DNA of 64,000 nucleotides from Rubrivivax sp. (GTDB lineage Bacteria; Pseudomonadota; Gammaproteobacteria; Burkholderiales; Burkholderiaceae_C). The stretch is taken from the NCBI GenBank assembly GCA_016789955.1, contig JAEUPB010000036.1, positions 1 through 64,000 on the forward strand, written 5' to 3'. This document shows positions 1-7,788 of this stretch, in pieces. Position numbers and translations under genes: made by a program. The notes under the pieces are model-generated. The model was not told where the DNA came from and did not search any database. It saw only the letters and a list, made by a program, of their open reading frames with translations. Numbering within the stretch: the stretch's first letter is position 1; each line of letters opens with the position of its first letter.

Positions 1-108
1 GGACAGCAGCGCTACGAGGAGCAGCAGCGTCAGCGCAGCATCGCTGCGCTCAAGCGCCGCGCTGCCTCGCTGGGCTTCCAGATCAACCCAGTCGAGACGG
101 CCACATGA
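1..108 (+). CDS. C-terminal fragment of an unidentified protein (possibly a transposase)
   Basis: The first frame is open from the window edge and stops with TGA at 106-108, giving 35 residues of a protein whose start lies outside the window. The tail is rich in Gln, Arg and Lys and ends in ETAT. Such short basic tails are common at the ends of insertion-sequence transposases. It also faces, tail to tail, a chemotaxis gene that looks cut off at its 3' end, which would fit an insertion boundary near position 110-120. The family cannot be assigned from this little sequence, so the transposase idea is only inference from context. Confidence 0.4.
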   Translation, partial: GQQRYEEQQRQRSIAALKRRAASLGFQINPVETAT

Positions 109-110
109 AG

Positions 111-1625
111 TCAGCCGTCTTCAGTTTTGTTTCTTAAGAGCCGCCGCCGCCGATTGCTCCACCTGTGCGGCGTTCTGCTGCGTGACCGTGTCGAGCTGGC
201 CACCGCCAGCCCCACCTGCTCGATGCCGCGGCTCTGCTCCTGCGCAGCCGTCGAGATCTCGCCGATCAGGTCGTTGACGCGACGCACCTGCTGCACGATG
301 CCCTGCATCGCGGCACCGGCTTCGCCCACCAGCTTCCCGCCATCCTCGACCTTGTCGACCGAGGACCCGATCAGGGCCTTGATCTCCCGGGCCGCTTCGG
401 CGCTGCGCTGGGCCAGGCTGCGAACCTCGCTGGCGACCACCGCGAATCCGCGCCCCTGCTCGCCGGCGCGAGCCGCCTCGACCGCCGCGTTGAGCGCGAG
501 GATGTTGGTCTGGAACGCGATGCCGTCGATGGTGCCGATGATGTCGACGATGCGTCGCGAGTTGCGCGAGATCTCGTCCATCGTGGCGACGACGTCGCTC
601 ATGACCTGGCCCCCGTCAGCGGCGGCGCGGCTGGCCGACGCCGCCAGGTCGTTCGCGACGCGCGCGTGCTCGGCGTTCTGCTTGACGGTCGAGCCCAGCT
701 GCTCCATCGAGGCGGCCGTCTGCTGCAGCGATGCGGCCGACTCCTACGTCCGCACGCTGAGGTCGGTGCTGCCGGCGGCGATCTCGCCGCTCGCGGTGGT
801 CAGGCCGAGCACCTGGGCGTGCACGTCGTCGACCAGTGAGCGCAGGTTCAGGCCGGACTGGTTGATCGCGCGCAGGATCATGCCGACCTCGTCGACGCGG
901 TCCAGGTTCAGGTTGCGCTCGGGGCTGCCGGACGCCACGGCCTTCGCCTGTCGCAGCACCACACCCAGCGGGCGCGCCAGGCGCGCTTCGAGCGCGAGGC
1001 AGGCGGCGCCCGCCGCGAGGGCGGAGACTGCACCTGCGACGCCGATCGCGGCACCGCCCAGGTCCAGCACGGCGAGCGCCGCAGGGACCGCCGCGGCGTT
1101 GAGCACCGCCCCGAGGCGGATCGCGCCGCTCGCGGACAGCCGCTGCGGCCACGACCGCCAGGCCATCCAGCCGGTCCGCGTCACCAGGCCCTTGTGGAAG
1201 CGACGATCGCCGGCGCGGCCCTCCCGCATGTCGCGATAGAACGCCTCTGCCGCATCGATCTCGGCGCGCGTAGGCTTCGTGCGCACCGACATGTAGCCCT
1301 GCAGCCGGCCGTTGCGCATCACCGGCGTGGCGTTCGCGCGCACCCAGTAGTGGTCGCCGTTCTTGCGCCGGTTCTTCACCAGCGCGGTCCAGGAGTCGCC
1401 CGCCTTCAGCGTCGCCCACATGTCGGCGAAGGCCTCGCGCGGCATGTCGGGGTGGCGGACCAGGTTGTGGGGCTGGCCGAGCAGTTCGTCGCGGTCGAAC
1501 CCGCTGACGGAAATGAAGGCTGCGTTGGCGTACCGGATGTGGCTGTCGATGTCCGTGGTCGACATCAGTGTCGTGTCATCCGGGATCTCGAATTCGCGCT
1601 GGCTGATCGGCTGGTTGTTCCGCAT
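111..1625 (-). pseudogene. Decayed methyl-accepting chemotaxis protein with N-terminal PAS domain
   Basis: The N-terminal part (1625 down to 744) encodes an Aer-like PAS domain (about residues 10-110, with the usual GFDRDELLGQPHNLVRHPDMP-type stretch, here in pieces), a hydrophobic double segment and a HAMP-like region. The frame then meets TAG at 746-744 within DLSVRT[12 protein letters not shown], where intact receptors have a sense codon such as Glu. The same frame continues from 707 as a classical signalling domain containing the hairpin-tip stretch around [20 protein letters not shown]. Near 198-203 one base is missing: adding one would give [16 protein letters not shown], as in intact receptors, but the actual frame ends in arginine-rich nonsense. 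Even the repaired frame stops at 121, about 25-40 residues short of the normal end. Three independent lesions argue for a pseudogene rather than programmed recoding. Confidence 0.85.
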
Positions 1626-1732
1626 CTGAGGCTCTCCCCCTGTGGGGCCGGTGGTTCTCCCTGCTGCAGAACAAATGCTGAGAGATCAGGAATATGTTGT
1701 TCGGTAGGAGTGCAGGGCGTTCACCGTGCACT

Positions 1733-2041
1733 TCAACGCGATGCCGCGGGCGGTGTGGAAAGGATCACGCTGGCCTTGCCGCCCACGCAACCGGCTTCGC
1801 CGGCCGCGGCGGCGCTGGCGCTGCACTCCGGCACCGGCGGGGCGGGCGGGCGCTTGCGCACCACGCCGCCGGGCGGGTCCAGCAGCGTCAGCACCACGGT
1901 GATCGCGGTGGCTACGGCCAGCAGCAGGATCAGCAGCCGGCGCCGGCCGGACAGCGGCCGGTAGTCGTCTCCGGGCGGGCCACTGGCGCTGCCCGGTACG
2001 GCGGCGTCGGACCGGCGCTTGCGGACGATGCGGATCCTCAC
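1733..2041 (-). CDS. Small single-pass membrane protein of unknown function
   Basis: This 102-residue protein would start at GTG 2041-2039, which overlaps the TGA stop of the upstream lactonase gene in a GTGA arrangement and suggests translational coupling. It has a basic N-terminus (VRIRIVRKRR), a linker rich in Pro and Gly, one hydrophobic helix at about residues 36-54 (LLILLLAVATAITVVLTLL) and a Pro-rich tail with two cysteines. I recognise no family. Its place as the last gene of the galacturonate TRAP/dehydrogenase operon is the only functional hint. It could be a non-essential passenger or an accessory membrane factor. Confidence 0.5.
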   Translation of the reverse strand: MRIRIVRKRRSDAAVPGSASGPPGDDYRPLSGRRRLLILLLAVATAITVVLTLLDPPGGVVRKRPPAPPVPECSASAAAAGEAGCVGGKASVILSTPPAASR

Positions 2042-3009
2042 GCCGCCCCGCGCACGGCCACGTGCAGCGCGTACAGCGAGTGGCCTGCGGCCATGAACAG
2101 CCGGTTGTGCCGCGGCCCGCCGAAGCACAGGTTGGCGCAGCGCTCGGGCAGGTGCACGTGCAGCAGCGGCACGCCCTGCGGGTCGTACGCGCGCACGCCG
2201 TCGAGCCCGGCGGGGTCGGCGCCGGGCGAGCCGTCGCTGCCCAGGCCGCACCAGACGTTGCCCAGCTCGTCGACCGCGATGCCGTCGTAGGCGCCGGGGC
2301 CGTTCGCGCTGACGTACAGGCGCTTGTTCGCGAGCCGCTCCCCGGCCACGTCGTAGGCCCAGATCACGCGGTGCGGCCTCGCACGGCTCTCCACAACGTA
2401 CAGCACGCGCTCGTCGGGCGAGAACGCCAGGCCGTTGGGGCCGGCGAGGTCGTCGAGCAGGCACTGCAGCTCGCCGCTGTCGGGGTCGATGCGATAGACG
2501 CCATGCGGCCGCTCGGGCTCGGCCATCTCACCCTCCCACCAGCCGTGGATGCCGAAGGTGGGATCGGTGAACCACACCGCGCCGTTCCTCTGGCAGACGA
2601 TGTCGTTGGGCGAGTTCAGGCGCCGGCCTTCGCAACGCTCGGCCAGCACGGTGATGGCGCCGTCGTGCTCGGTGCGGGTGACGCGGCGCGTCAGGTGCTC
2701 GCAGCTGATCAGCCGGCCCTGCCGGTCGCGCGCATGGCCGTTGGCATGGTTCGACGGCTGCCGGAACACCGAGACGGCGCCCGAGCACTCGTCCCAGCGC
2801 AGGATGCGGTTGCCGGGGATGTCGGAGACCAGGAGGTAGCGACCGTCGCCGAACCACACCGGCCCTTCGGCCCACGACATGCCGCTGGCCAGCTGCACCA
2901 CGGTGGCCGAGAACAGCCGCAGCGCGGCACCGCGGGGGTCGAGGATCTCGACGCGCGGCTCGGGCATGCGCGCGCTCGGTTCGAACGGGATCACGGGGCC
3001 GGGATGCAT
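2038..3009 (-). CDS. SMP-30/gluconolactonase family sugar lactonase
   Basis: This 323-residue protein matches the SMP-30/gluconolaconase/LRE six-bladed propeller family. Visible family marks are EGPVWFGDGRYLLVSDIP near the N-terminus (metal-binding Glu), LNSPNDIVCQRNGAVWFTDPTFG in the middle (metal-binding Asn and the usual SPND/WFTDP block), GPNGLAFSPDERVLYVVES, and AYDGIAVDELGNVWCG (metal-binding Asp), each given here only as a landmark. Such enzymes hydrolyse aldonolactones and are calcium- or zinc-dependent. It lies 43 bp downstream of the TRAP permease and in the same operon as uronate dehydrogenase, whose product is an aldarolactone. A role in opening galactaro-lactone to galactarate is therefore a reasonable inference. 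The start at 3009 could alternatively be the later Met of MPEPRVEIL. Confidence 0.85.
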   Translation of the reverse strand: MHPGPVIPFEPSARMPEPRVEILDPRGAALRLFSATVVQLASGMSWAEGPVWFGDGRYLLVSDIPGNRILRWDECSGAVSVFRQPSNHANGHARDRQGRLISCEHLTRRVTRTEHDGAITVLAERCEGRRLNSPNDIVCQRNGAVWFTDPTFGIHGWWEGEMAEPERPHGVYRIDPDSGELQCLLDDLAGPNGLAFSPDERVLYVVESRARPHRVIWAYDVAGERLANKRLYVSANGPGAYDGIAVDELGNVWCGLGSDGSPGADPAGLDGVRAYDPQGVPLLHVHLPERCANLCFGGPRHNRLFMAAGHSLYALHVAVRGAA

Positions 3010-3052
3010 CCGATGATCGTACGCGCCGCAGTTGCCGGCGCGAGCGGCCCTG

Positions 3053-4342
3053 CTACTTCAGCAGCCCCGGCAGCCACAGCGAGAACGCCGGCACGTAGGT
3101 GACCAGCACCAGCGTCAGCCCCAGCGCCCCGTAGAAGGGCGCGATCGTGCGCATCACCTGCCCGACCGAGACCCCGCCGATCGCGCAGCCGACGAACTGC
3201 ACCGTGCCCACCGGCGGCGTGTTCAGCCCCAGCGCGCAGTTGATCAGCATCACGATGCCGAACTGCAGCGGGTCCATGCCGAACTGCTGCGCGATCGGCA
3301 TGAAGATCGGCGTGCAGATCAGGATCGTCGGCGCCATGTCGAGGAAGGTGCCCAGCACGAACAGCAGCACGTTGATCATCAGGAAGATGATCCACGGCTC
3401 GCTGGTCACGCTCTTCATCAGCTCGCCGGTCTTCTGCGGCACCTCGTACAGCGCGAGGAAGTAGCCGAACGCGGCCGAGATGCCGATCAGCAGCAGCACC
3501 ACGCCGGTGGTCTTGCAGGCCTTGGCGCAGGCGGTGAGGAACGACTCCCACGTCAGCGACCGGTACACGACCACGGTGATCAGCAGCGCCCAGGCGACCG
3601 CGATCGACGCCGACTCGGTGGCCGTGAAGGCGCCCGAGAGGATGCCCACCAGGATGATCGCCACCACCAGCAGCCCGGGCAGCGACGCGACGAAGGCCAC
3701 CGCCACCGCGTGCCAGCCGGGGAACGGCCCGTGGATCGGGTAGCCGCGCTTGCGCGCCACCCAGTAGGCCGCGCCGAGGTTGCACAGCGTCAGGATCAGC
3801 GCCGGCACGAGGCCCGCCAGGATCAGCCCGAGCACGCTCACCGACGCCAGCCCCGACGTGGCCAGCGTGAACAGGATCAGGTTGTGCGAGGTCGGCATCA
3901 GTGCACCGACCAGCGACGCGTGCGTGGTGACGTTCACCGCGTAGTCGGCGTCGTAGCCTTCCTGCTTCATCAGAGGGATCATCACGCTGCCCATCGCCGA
4001 GACGTCCGCGGTGGGCGAGCCGACGATGCCGCCGAACAGCGTGCAGCCCAGCACGTTGCTCATGCCCAGGCCGCCGCGCACGTGGCCGACCAGGCTGTTG
4101 GCGAAGCGCACGATGCGCACCGCGATGCCGCCGTGCAGCATCAGCTCGCCGGCGAAGACGAAGAACGGGATGGCCAGGAAGCTGAACACCTGCATCCCGC
4201 CGACCATCTTCTGGAACACCACCGCCATCGGCAGCCCGGCCACGAGGATCGTGGCCACCGACGACAACCCGATCGCGAACGCCACCGGCACGCCGAGGAT
4301 CAGCAGCAGCGCGAAGCTGATGCACAACACCGTCAGTTCCAT
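3053..4342 (-). CDS. dctM: TRAP transporter large permease subunit (DctM)
   Basis: The 429-residue product is almost entirely hydrophobic and has the length and pattern of TRAP DctM subunits, with about twelve membrane helices in the inner membrane. It begins MELTVLCISFALLLILGVP, typical of the family, and carries the conserved stretches around GLGMSNVLGCTLFGGIVGS and GLNTPPVGTVQF. It uses the cation gradient to drive uptake of an organic acid delivered by the DctP receptor. The ATG at 4342 overlaps the end of the small subunit gene by 10 bp, indicating coupled translation. With uronate dehydrogenase upstream and a lactonase downstream, the likely cargo is galacturonate or a related uronic acid; specificity is inferred. 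Confidence 0.93.
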   Translation of the reverse strand: MELTVLCISFALLLILGVPVAFAIGLSSVATILVAGLPMAVVFQKMVGGMQVFSFLAIPFFVFAGELMLHGGIAVRIVRFANSLVGHVRGGLGMSNVLGCTLFGGIVGSPTADVSAMGSVMIPLMKQEGYDADYAVNVTTHASLVGALMPTSHNLILFTLATSGLASVSVLGLILAGLVPALILTLCNLGAAYWVARKRGYPIHGPFPGWHAVAVAFVASLPGLLVVAIILVGILSGAFTATESASIAVAWALLITVVVYRSLTWESFLTACAKACKTTGVVLLLIGISAAFGYFLALYEVPQKTGELMKSVTSEPWIIFLMINVLLFVLGTFLDMAPTILICTPIFMPIAQQFGMDPLQFGIVMLINCALGLNTPPVGTVQFVGCAIGGVSVGQVMRTIAPFYGALGLTLVLVTYVPAFSLWLPGLLK

Positions 4343-4824
4343 GCCGGCTCCACGACCTTGCCCTGGAGGTTCGCGAGGATGTGCTCGATCGAGAACAGCA
4401 CGATCAGCACGCCGGCGATGATCAGTGGCACGTAGTCGATGCCGTCGGGCACCGGCAGCATGGGCTTCTTCTCGCCCCACTTGGCGCTGGCCCAGGTCCA
4501 GCCGCCTTGCACCATCAGCGCGCCGAACAGGCCGACGAGCGCGTGGATCAGCAGTTCCACGCGGCGGCGCCACACCTCGGGCAGCAGCGCCACCATCGAC
4601 TCCAGCCCGATGTGCCCCGCGTCGCGCACGCCCACCGCGAGGCCGAAGGCGGTGACGAACAGCACCAGGAGCATCGCCAGCGCCTCGGCCCAGGTGGGCG
4701 TGTCGTTGAGGATGTAGCGGCCGAACACCTGCCACTGCACCGACACGATCACGAGCAGCAGCCCCACTACCGCGAGGCCGAGGCTCAGCCGCGCCAGCGT
4801 GGCGCACAGACGGGTGTACATCAC
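4333..4824 (-). CDS. dctQ: TRAP transporter small permease subunit (DctQ)
   Basis: The 163-residue protein has four predicted membrane helices and the DctQ hallmark QWQVFGRYILNDTPTWAEALA at about residues 30-50 (an aromatic-rich FGRY...WAEE-type motif). It partners DctM in a TRAP transporter and helps couple the periplasmic receptor to the large permease. The gene lies between dctP (58 bp upstream) and dctM (10 bp overlap), the standard TRAP order P-Q-M. Nothing unusual is visible in it. Confidence 0.92.
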   Translation of the reverse strand: MMYTRLCATLARLSLGLAVVGLLLVIVSVQWQVFGRYILNDTPTWAEALAMLLVLFVTAFGLAVGVRDAGHIGLESMVALLPEVWRRRVELLIHALVGLFGALMVQGGWTWASAKWGEKKPMLPVPDGIDYVPLIIAGVLIVLFSIEHILANLQGKVVEPAWN

Positions 4825-4882
4825 GCGTCCTTCCTCGGGCCGTGGGAGCGGGCAGCGGTCGCCGGCCCCCGCGGCGTGACGG

Positions 4883-5854
4883 TCACTTGGTGTCCTGGAT
4901 CGCCTTGACCAGCCGCTTCATGTCGGGCGTGGTCATGAACTTGTCGTACACCGGGCCCATCACGGCCTGGAACGACTTCTTGTCGACCTCGACGATCTCC
5001 GCGCCCTGCGCCTTCACGGCGGCCAGCGACTTGGCCTCCTGCGCGTCCCAGGCCTTGCGCTGCACCGCCACGCTTTCCTTCGCGGCGGCGCGGACCATGT
5101 CCTGCTCGGCCTTGGGCAGCTTGTCCCAGCTGATCTTGCTCATCACCAGGATCTCGGGTGCCATCGAGTGCTCGGTCTTCGAGTAGATCTTCACCGCCTC
5201 CACGTGCTTGGCGGTGTCGAAGCTCGGGATGTTGTTCTCGGCGGCGTCGATCAGGCCGGTCTTCAGCGCGGTGTAGACCTCGCCGTAGGGCATCGGCGTC
5301 GGGTTGGCACCCATCGCGCCGACCAGGGCCACCCACAGGTCGCTCTGCTGCACGCGGATCTTCAGGCCCTTGGCATCGGCCACGGTCTTGATCGGCTTCT
5401 TGGCGTAGATGCTGCGCGCACCGCTGTCGTAGAAGGCCAGGCCGATGTAGCCCGCGCTCTCGCAGCTCTTCAGGATCTCGTCGCCCACCGGGCCGTCGAG
5501 CGCCTTGCGCATGTGCGCGACGCTGGTGAACAGGAACGGCATCGTCGGCACCTGCGTCAGCGGGCAGATCGCGTTCATCGGGCCGACGTTGACGCGCGTC
5601 AGGTCCAGCGCGCCGATCTTCACCTGGTCGATGGTCTCCTTCTCGGAACCCAGCGCGCCCTTGTTGAACACCTTGATCCTGTGCTTGCCGCCGCTCTTCT
5701 TCTCGAGCGCCTCGCTCATCGCCTTCACCGCCACCACCGTGGGGTAGTCGTCGGCGTTGTGGATGTCGGCCGAGCGGAACTCGGTGGCGCGGGCGGGAGC
5801 GGCGGCGAAGGCCAGCGCGGCGGCCAGGGCCAGGCAGGAAGGGATCAGGCGCAT
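4883..5854 (-). CDS. dctP: TRAP transporter periplasmic solute receptor (DctP), probably for uronic acids
   Basis: The 323-residue protein starts with a clear signal peptide (basic MRLIPS, hydrophobic core, ending APARA-TEF). It then follows the DctP fold pattern: [23 protein letters not shown] in the N-lobe, the conserved LKIRVQ motif carrying the carboxylate-binding Arg, and [25 protein letters not shown], which holds the conserved Asn and the helix in the hinge region. It delivers a carboxylate-bearing sugar to DctQM. Its operon with uronate dehydrogenase and an SMP-30 lactonase makes galacturonate or glucuronate the most likely ligand. Known receptors of this kind do bind uronic acids, but specificity here is inferred from context. 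Confidence 0.92.
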   Translation of the reverse strand: MRLIPSCLALAAALAFAAAPARATEFRSADIHNADDYPTVVAVKAMSEALEKKSGGKHRIKVFNKGALGSEKETIDQVKIGALDLTRVNVGPMNAICPLTQVPTMPFLFTSVAHMRKALDGPVGDEILKSCESAGYIGLAFYDSGARSIYAKKPIKTVADAKGLKIRVQQSDLWVALVGAMGANPTPMPYGEVYTALKTGLIDAAENNIPSFDTAKHVEAVKIYSKTEHSMAPEILVMSKISWDKLPKAEQDMVRAAAKESVAVQRKAWDAQEAKSLAAVKAQGAEIVEVDKKSFQAVMGPVYDKFMTTPDMKRLVKAIQDTK

Positions 5855-5917
5855 GGAGGTCTCCTCGGGGGTGTAGCGTCTACGGGGATGCGGAACGTCG
5901 CTGGCGCGCGTGGTGCG

Positions 5918-6721
5918 TCAGTCGTCGAAAGGGCCGATGTCGAGAAACGTGCCGCCCTGCAGGCGGGCCATCGGCGAGCCCGGCGGGAACGTGATGTGGC
6001 CGACCTTGCCGGCGTACGCCTCGGCATCGTCCTGCGGCGCGTAGCCCAGGCGCGCCCAGGCCTCGTCGCTGCGCCACCAGCGGCGCGTGTTGCGCGAGCA
6101 GCCGTAGGCCACGAGGAAGCCGACGCCGGGCGTCGTGAGCGAGGCCAGCACCAGCCGCTCGAGGTCGCCGGGGCTCAGCCACGAGGCCAGCGAGCGGTGG
6201 TCGATCGGCTCCGGCGTGGCGGTGCCGATGCGCAGGCACACGGCCTCGATGCCGTAGCGGTCGAAGTACAGGCGGGCCATGCCCTCGCCGTAGAGCTTCG
6301 AGAGGCCGTAGTAGCCGTCGGGCCGCGGCGGGTCTTCCGGTGCGTTGTGGTCGGTGACGGCGTAGCAGCCGGTGACGTGGTTGGAACTGGCGAACACGAT
6401 GCGCTTCGTGCCCGCCAGCCGCGCCGCCTCGTACAGGTGGAAGAGGCCGCGGATGTTGGCGTCGAGCACCACCTCGAAAGGCTTCTCGTACGACACGCCG
6501 CCCAGGTGCACCACGGCATCCACGCCCTGCAGCAGCGCGCGCACCGCGGCGCGGTCGGCCAGGTCGCAGGGCACGGCCGTGGCATCGCCTTGCGCCTGCA
6601 GCGCGGCGGCGAGGTCGCTGCGGACGAGGCGCTCGCAGCAGCGCGCCAGCGCCGGCGTGAGCTGGCGGCCGAGCAGGCCGGCGGCACCGGTGAGCAGCAG
6701 CGTGGGGATGCGGGTGGTCAT
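5918..6721 (-). CDS. udh: NAD-dependent uronate dehydrogenase
   Basis: The 267-residue protein is an extended short-chain dehydrogenase with the Rossmann motif TGAAGLLG at residues 11-18, a Ser pair at 112-113 (ASSNHV) and the catalytic Tyr138-x-x-x-Lys142 (YYGLSKLYGE). Length and sequence pattern fit uronate dehydrogenases, which oxidise D-galacturonate or D-glucuronate at C1 to the aldarolactone. The ATG at 6721 is chosen because the protein then begins directly with the nucleotide-binding strand; an upstream extension in frame has no homology. It is the first gene of the operon leading into dctPQM and the lactonase. A candidate KdgR operator lies 48 bp upstream of its start. Confidence 0.88.
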   Translation of the reverse strand: MTTRIPTLLLTGAAGLLGRQLTPALARCCERLVRSDLAAALQAQGDATAVPCDLADRAAVRALLQGVDAVVHLGGVSYEKPFEVVLDANIRGLFHLYEAARLAGTKRIVFASSNHVTGCYAVTDHNAPEDPPRPDGYYGLSKLYGEGMARLYFDRYGIEAVCLRIGTATPEPIDHRSLASWLSPGDLERLVLASLTTPGVGFLVAYGCSRNTRRWWRSDEAWARLGYAPQDDAEAYAGKVGHITFPPGSPMARLQGGTFLDIGPFDD

Positions 6722-6768
6722 GGCGTGAAGCGCGGCATCGGCAACGGGGGCGCCGCGACTGCAATTAT

Positions 6769-6783
6769 CGAAACGCTGTTCCG
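6769..6783. promoter_or_regulatory. Candidate KdgR operator upstream of udh
   Basis: The 15-mer CGAAACGCTGTTCCG matches 10 of 15 positions of the enterobacterial KdgR consensus TGAAACATTGTTTCA. On the reverse strand it matches the candidate site between kdgK and the aldolase gene at 13 of 15 positions. It lies 48 bp upstream of the udh start and just past the 3' end of kdgR, in the right place to control the udh-TRAP operon. The assignment rests on motif resemblance and position only. Confidence 0.5.
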
Positions 6784-6866
6784 AAAATGCGCTCAGGGTT
6801 TGCGCAGGGAGGTGCCGGGCTGTGCCGCGGCCTGGGACTCCGGCCGAGGTACCGGCTGCAGACGGT

Positions 6867-7766
6867 TCAGCGCCGCGCGCGCGGCGTGGCCGGGCGCGCC
6901 GGCTTGGCCGTGCCCAGCGGGAAGTCGGTGCAGCCCAGCGCCGCGGAGATCTCTCGGCTCGCATCGGTGAGCAGCGCCACCACGCTCGGGGCCTTCGCCT
7001 CGTCGAAGCGGAAGGTCGGGAACGACACCGACAGCCCCGCCACCGGGTGGTTCAGGCGGTCGAAGATCGGCACGCCCAGGCAGCGGATGTGCTCGTCGAA
7101 CTCCTCGCGGTCCTCGCCGTAGCCCTGCGCCCGGGTGCGCTCGAGTTCGGCCAGGTAGCCCTTGCGGTTGGTGATGGTCTTCTCGCGGTAGCGCTTGAAG
7201 TCCATGCCCTGCATGATCAGGTCGCGCCGCTCGGGGTCCTCCCAGGCCATCAGCACCTTGCCGATCGCGGTGTTGTGCAGCGGCGCGCGGCGGCCGACCT
7301 TGGAGTACATGCCCAGCATGTGCCGCGAGTCGACCTTGTGCACGTAGATGATCTCGCTCTCGATCAGCTGGCCCAGGTGCACGGTCTCGCCGGTGATGTC
7401 GGCCAGCACCTGCATGCGGTGCTTGGCCACCTCGATCAGCTGCGGGTACTGCAGCGCCTTCGTGCCCAGCTCGTAGAGCTTCATCGTCAGGCCGTAGCGC
7501 TCGCTGTCGGCCTCCTGGCGCACGTAGCCCAGCGTCTTCATCGTCTGCAGGAAGCGGTAGACGGTGGCCTTGGGCATGGCCAGACGCACCGACAGCTCCG
7601 ACACGCCGGTCTCGTCGGCCTCGGCCAGCGCCTGCAGGATCGCGAAGACCTTCAGCACCGCGGCCACGGACTCCGGCTGGCGGGGGTCGAGCGCGTCGTC
7701 GTCGAGCGCGCGCTCCAGGGTTCGGTCCATGTTTCGGTCCGTTCGGGATGGCGTTTCAGTTCGCAT
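6867..7766 (-). CDS. kdgR: KdgR-type IclR-family repressor of pectin genes
   Basis: The 299-residue product has an N-terminal winged helix-turn-helix (about residues 35-95, PESVAAVLKVFAILQALAE... then KATVYRFLQTMKTLGYV) and an IclR effector domain. It resembles enterobacterial KdgR closely from memory: SVxxVLKVFxILQALxE, STVYRFLQTMKTLGYV, MYSKVGRRAPLHNTAIGKVL, TITNRKGYL, AVPIFDRL and AGLSVSFPT all correspond. KdgR represses pectin genes and is released by KDG-type intermediates. It is the last gene of the kduI operon, 22 bp after the pectinesterase. The start is taken at ATG 7766; an internal ATG at 7730 is also possible. Three operator-like sites occur in this window. Confidence 0.9.
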   Translation of the reverse strand: MRTETPSRTDRNMDRTLERALDDDALDPRQPESVAAVLKVFAILQALAEADETGVSELSVRLAMPKATVYRFLQTMKTLGYVRQEADSERYGLTMKLYELGTKALQYPQLIEVAKHRMQVLADITGETVHLGQLIESEIIYVHKVDSRHMLGMYSKVGRRAPLHNTAIGKVLMAWEDPERRDLIMQGMDFKRYREKTITNRKGYLAELERTRAQGYGEDREEFDEHIRCLGVPIFDRLNHPVAGLSVSFPTFRFDEAKAPSVVALLTDASREISAALGCTDFPLGTAKPARPATPRARR

Positions 7767-7788
7767 TGTCACCGCATCCGGCAGGGGT

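Noticed and set aside
111-1625. Programmed recoding (stop readthrough plus frameshift) in the chemotaxis receptor gene
   Set aside because: There is no slippery sequence or downstream structure at the lesion, and the 3' end is also missing. Decay, with sequencing error as an alternative for one lesion, is simpler.
7744-7758. Possible fourth KdgR site near the start of kdgR (CGGGATGGCGTTTCA)
   Set aside because: Only one arm is well conserved and it matches the consensus at about 8 of 15 positions. It may also lie inside the coding region if the ATG at 7766 is used.
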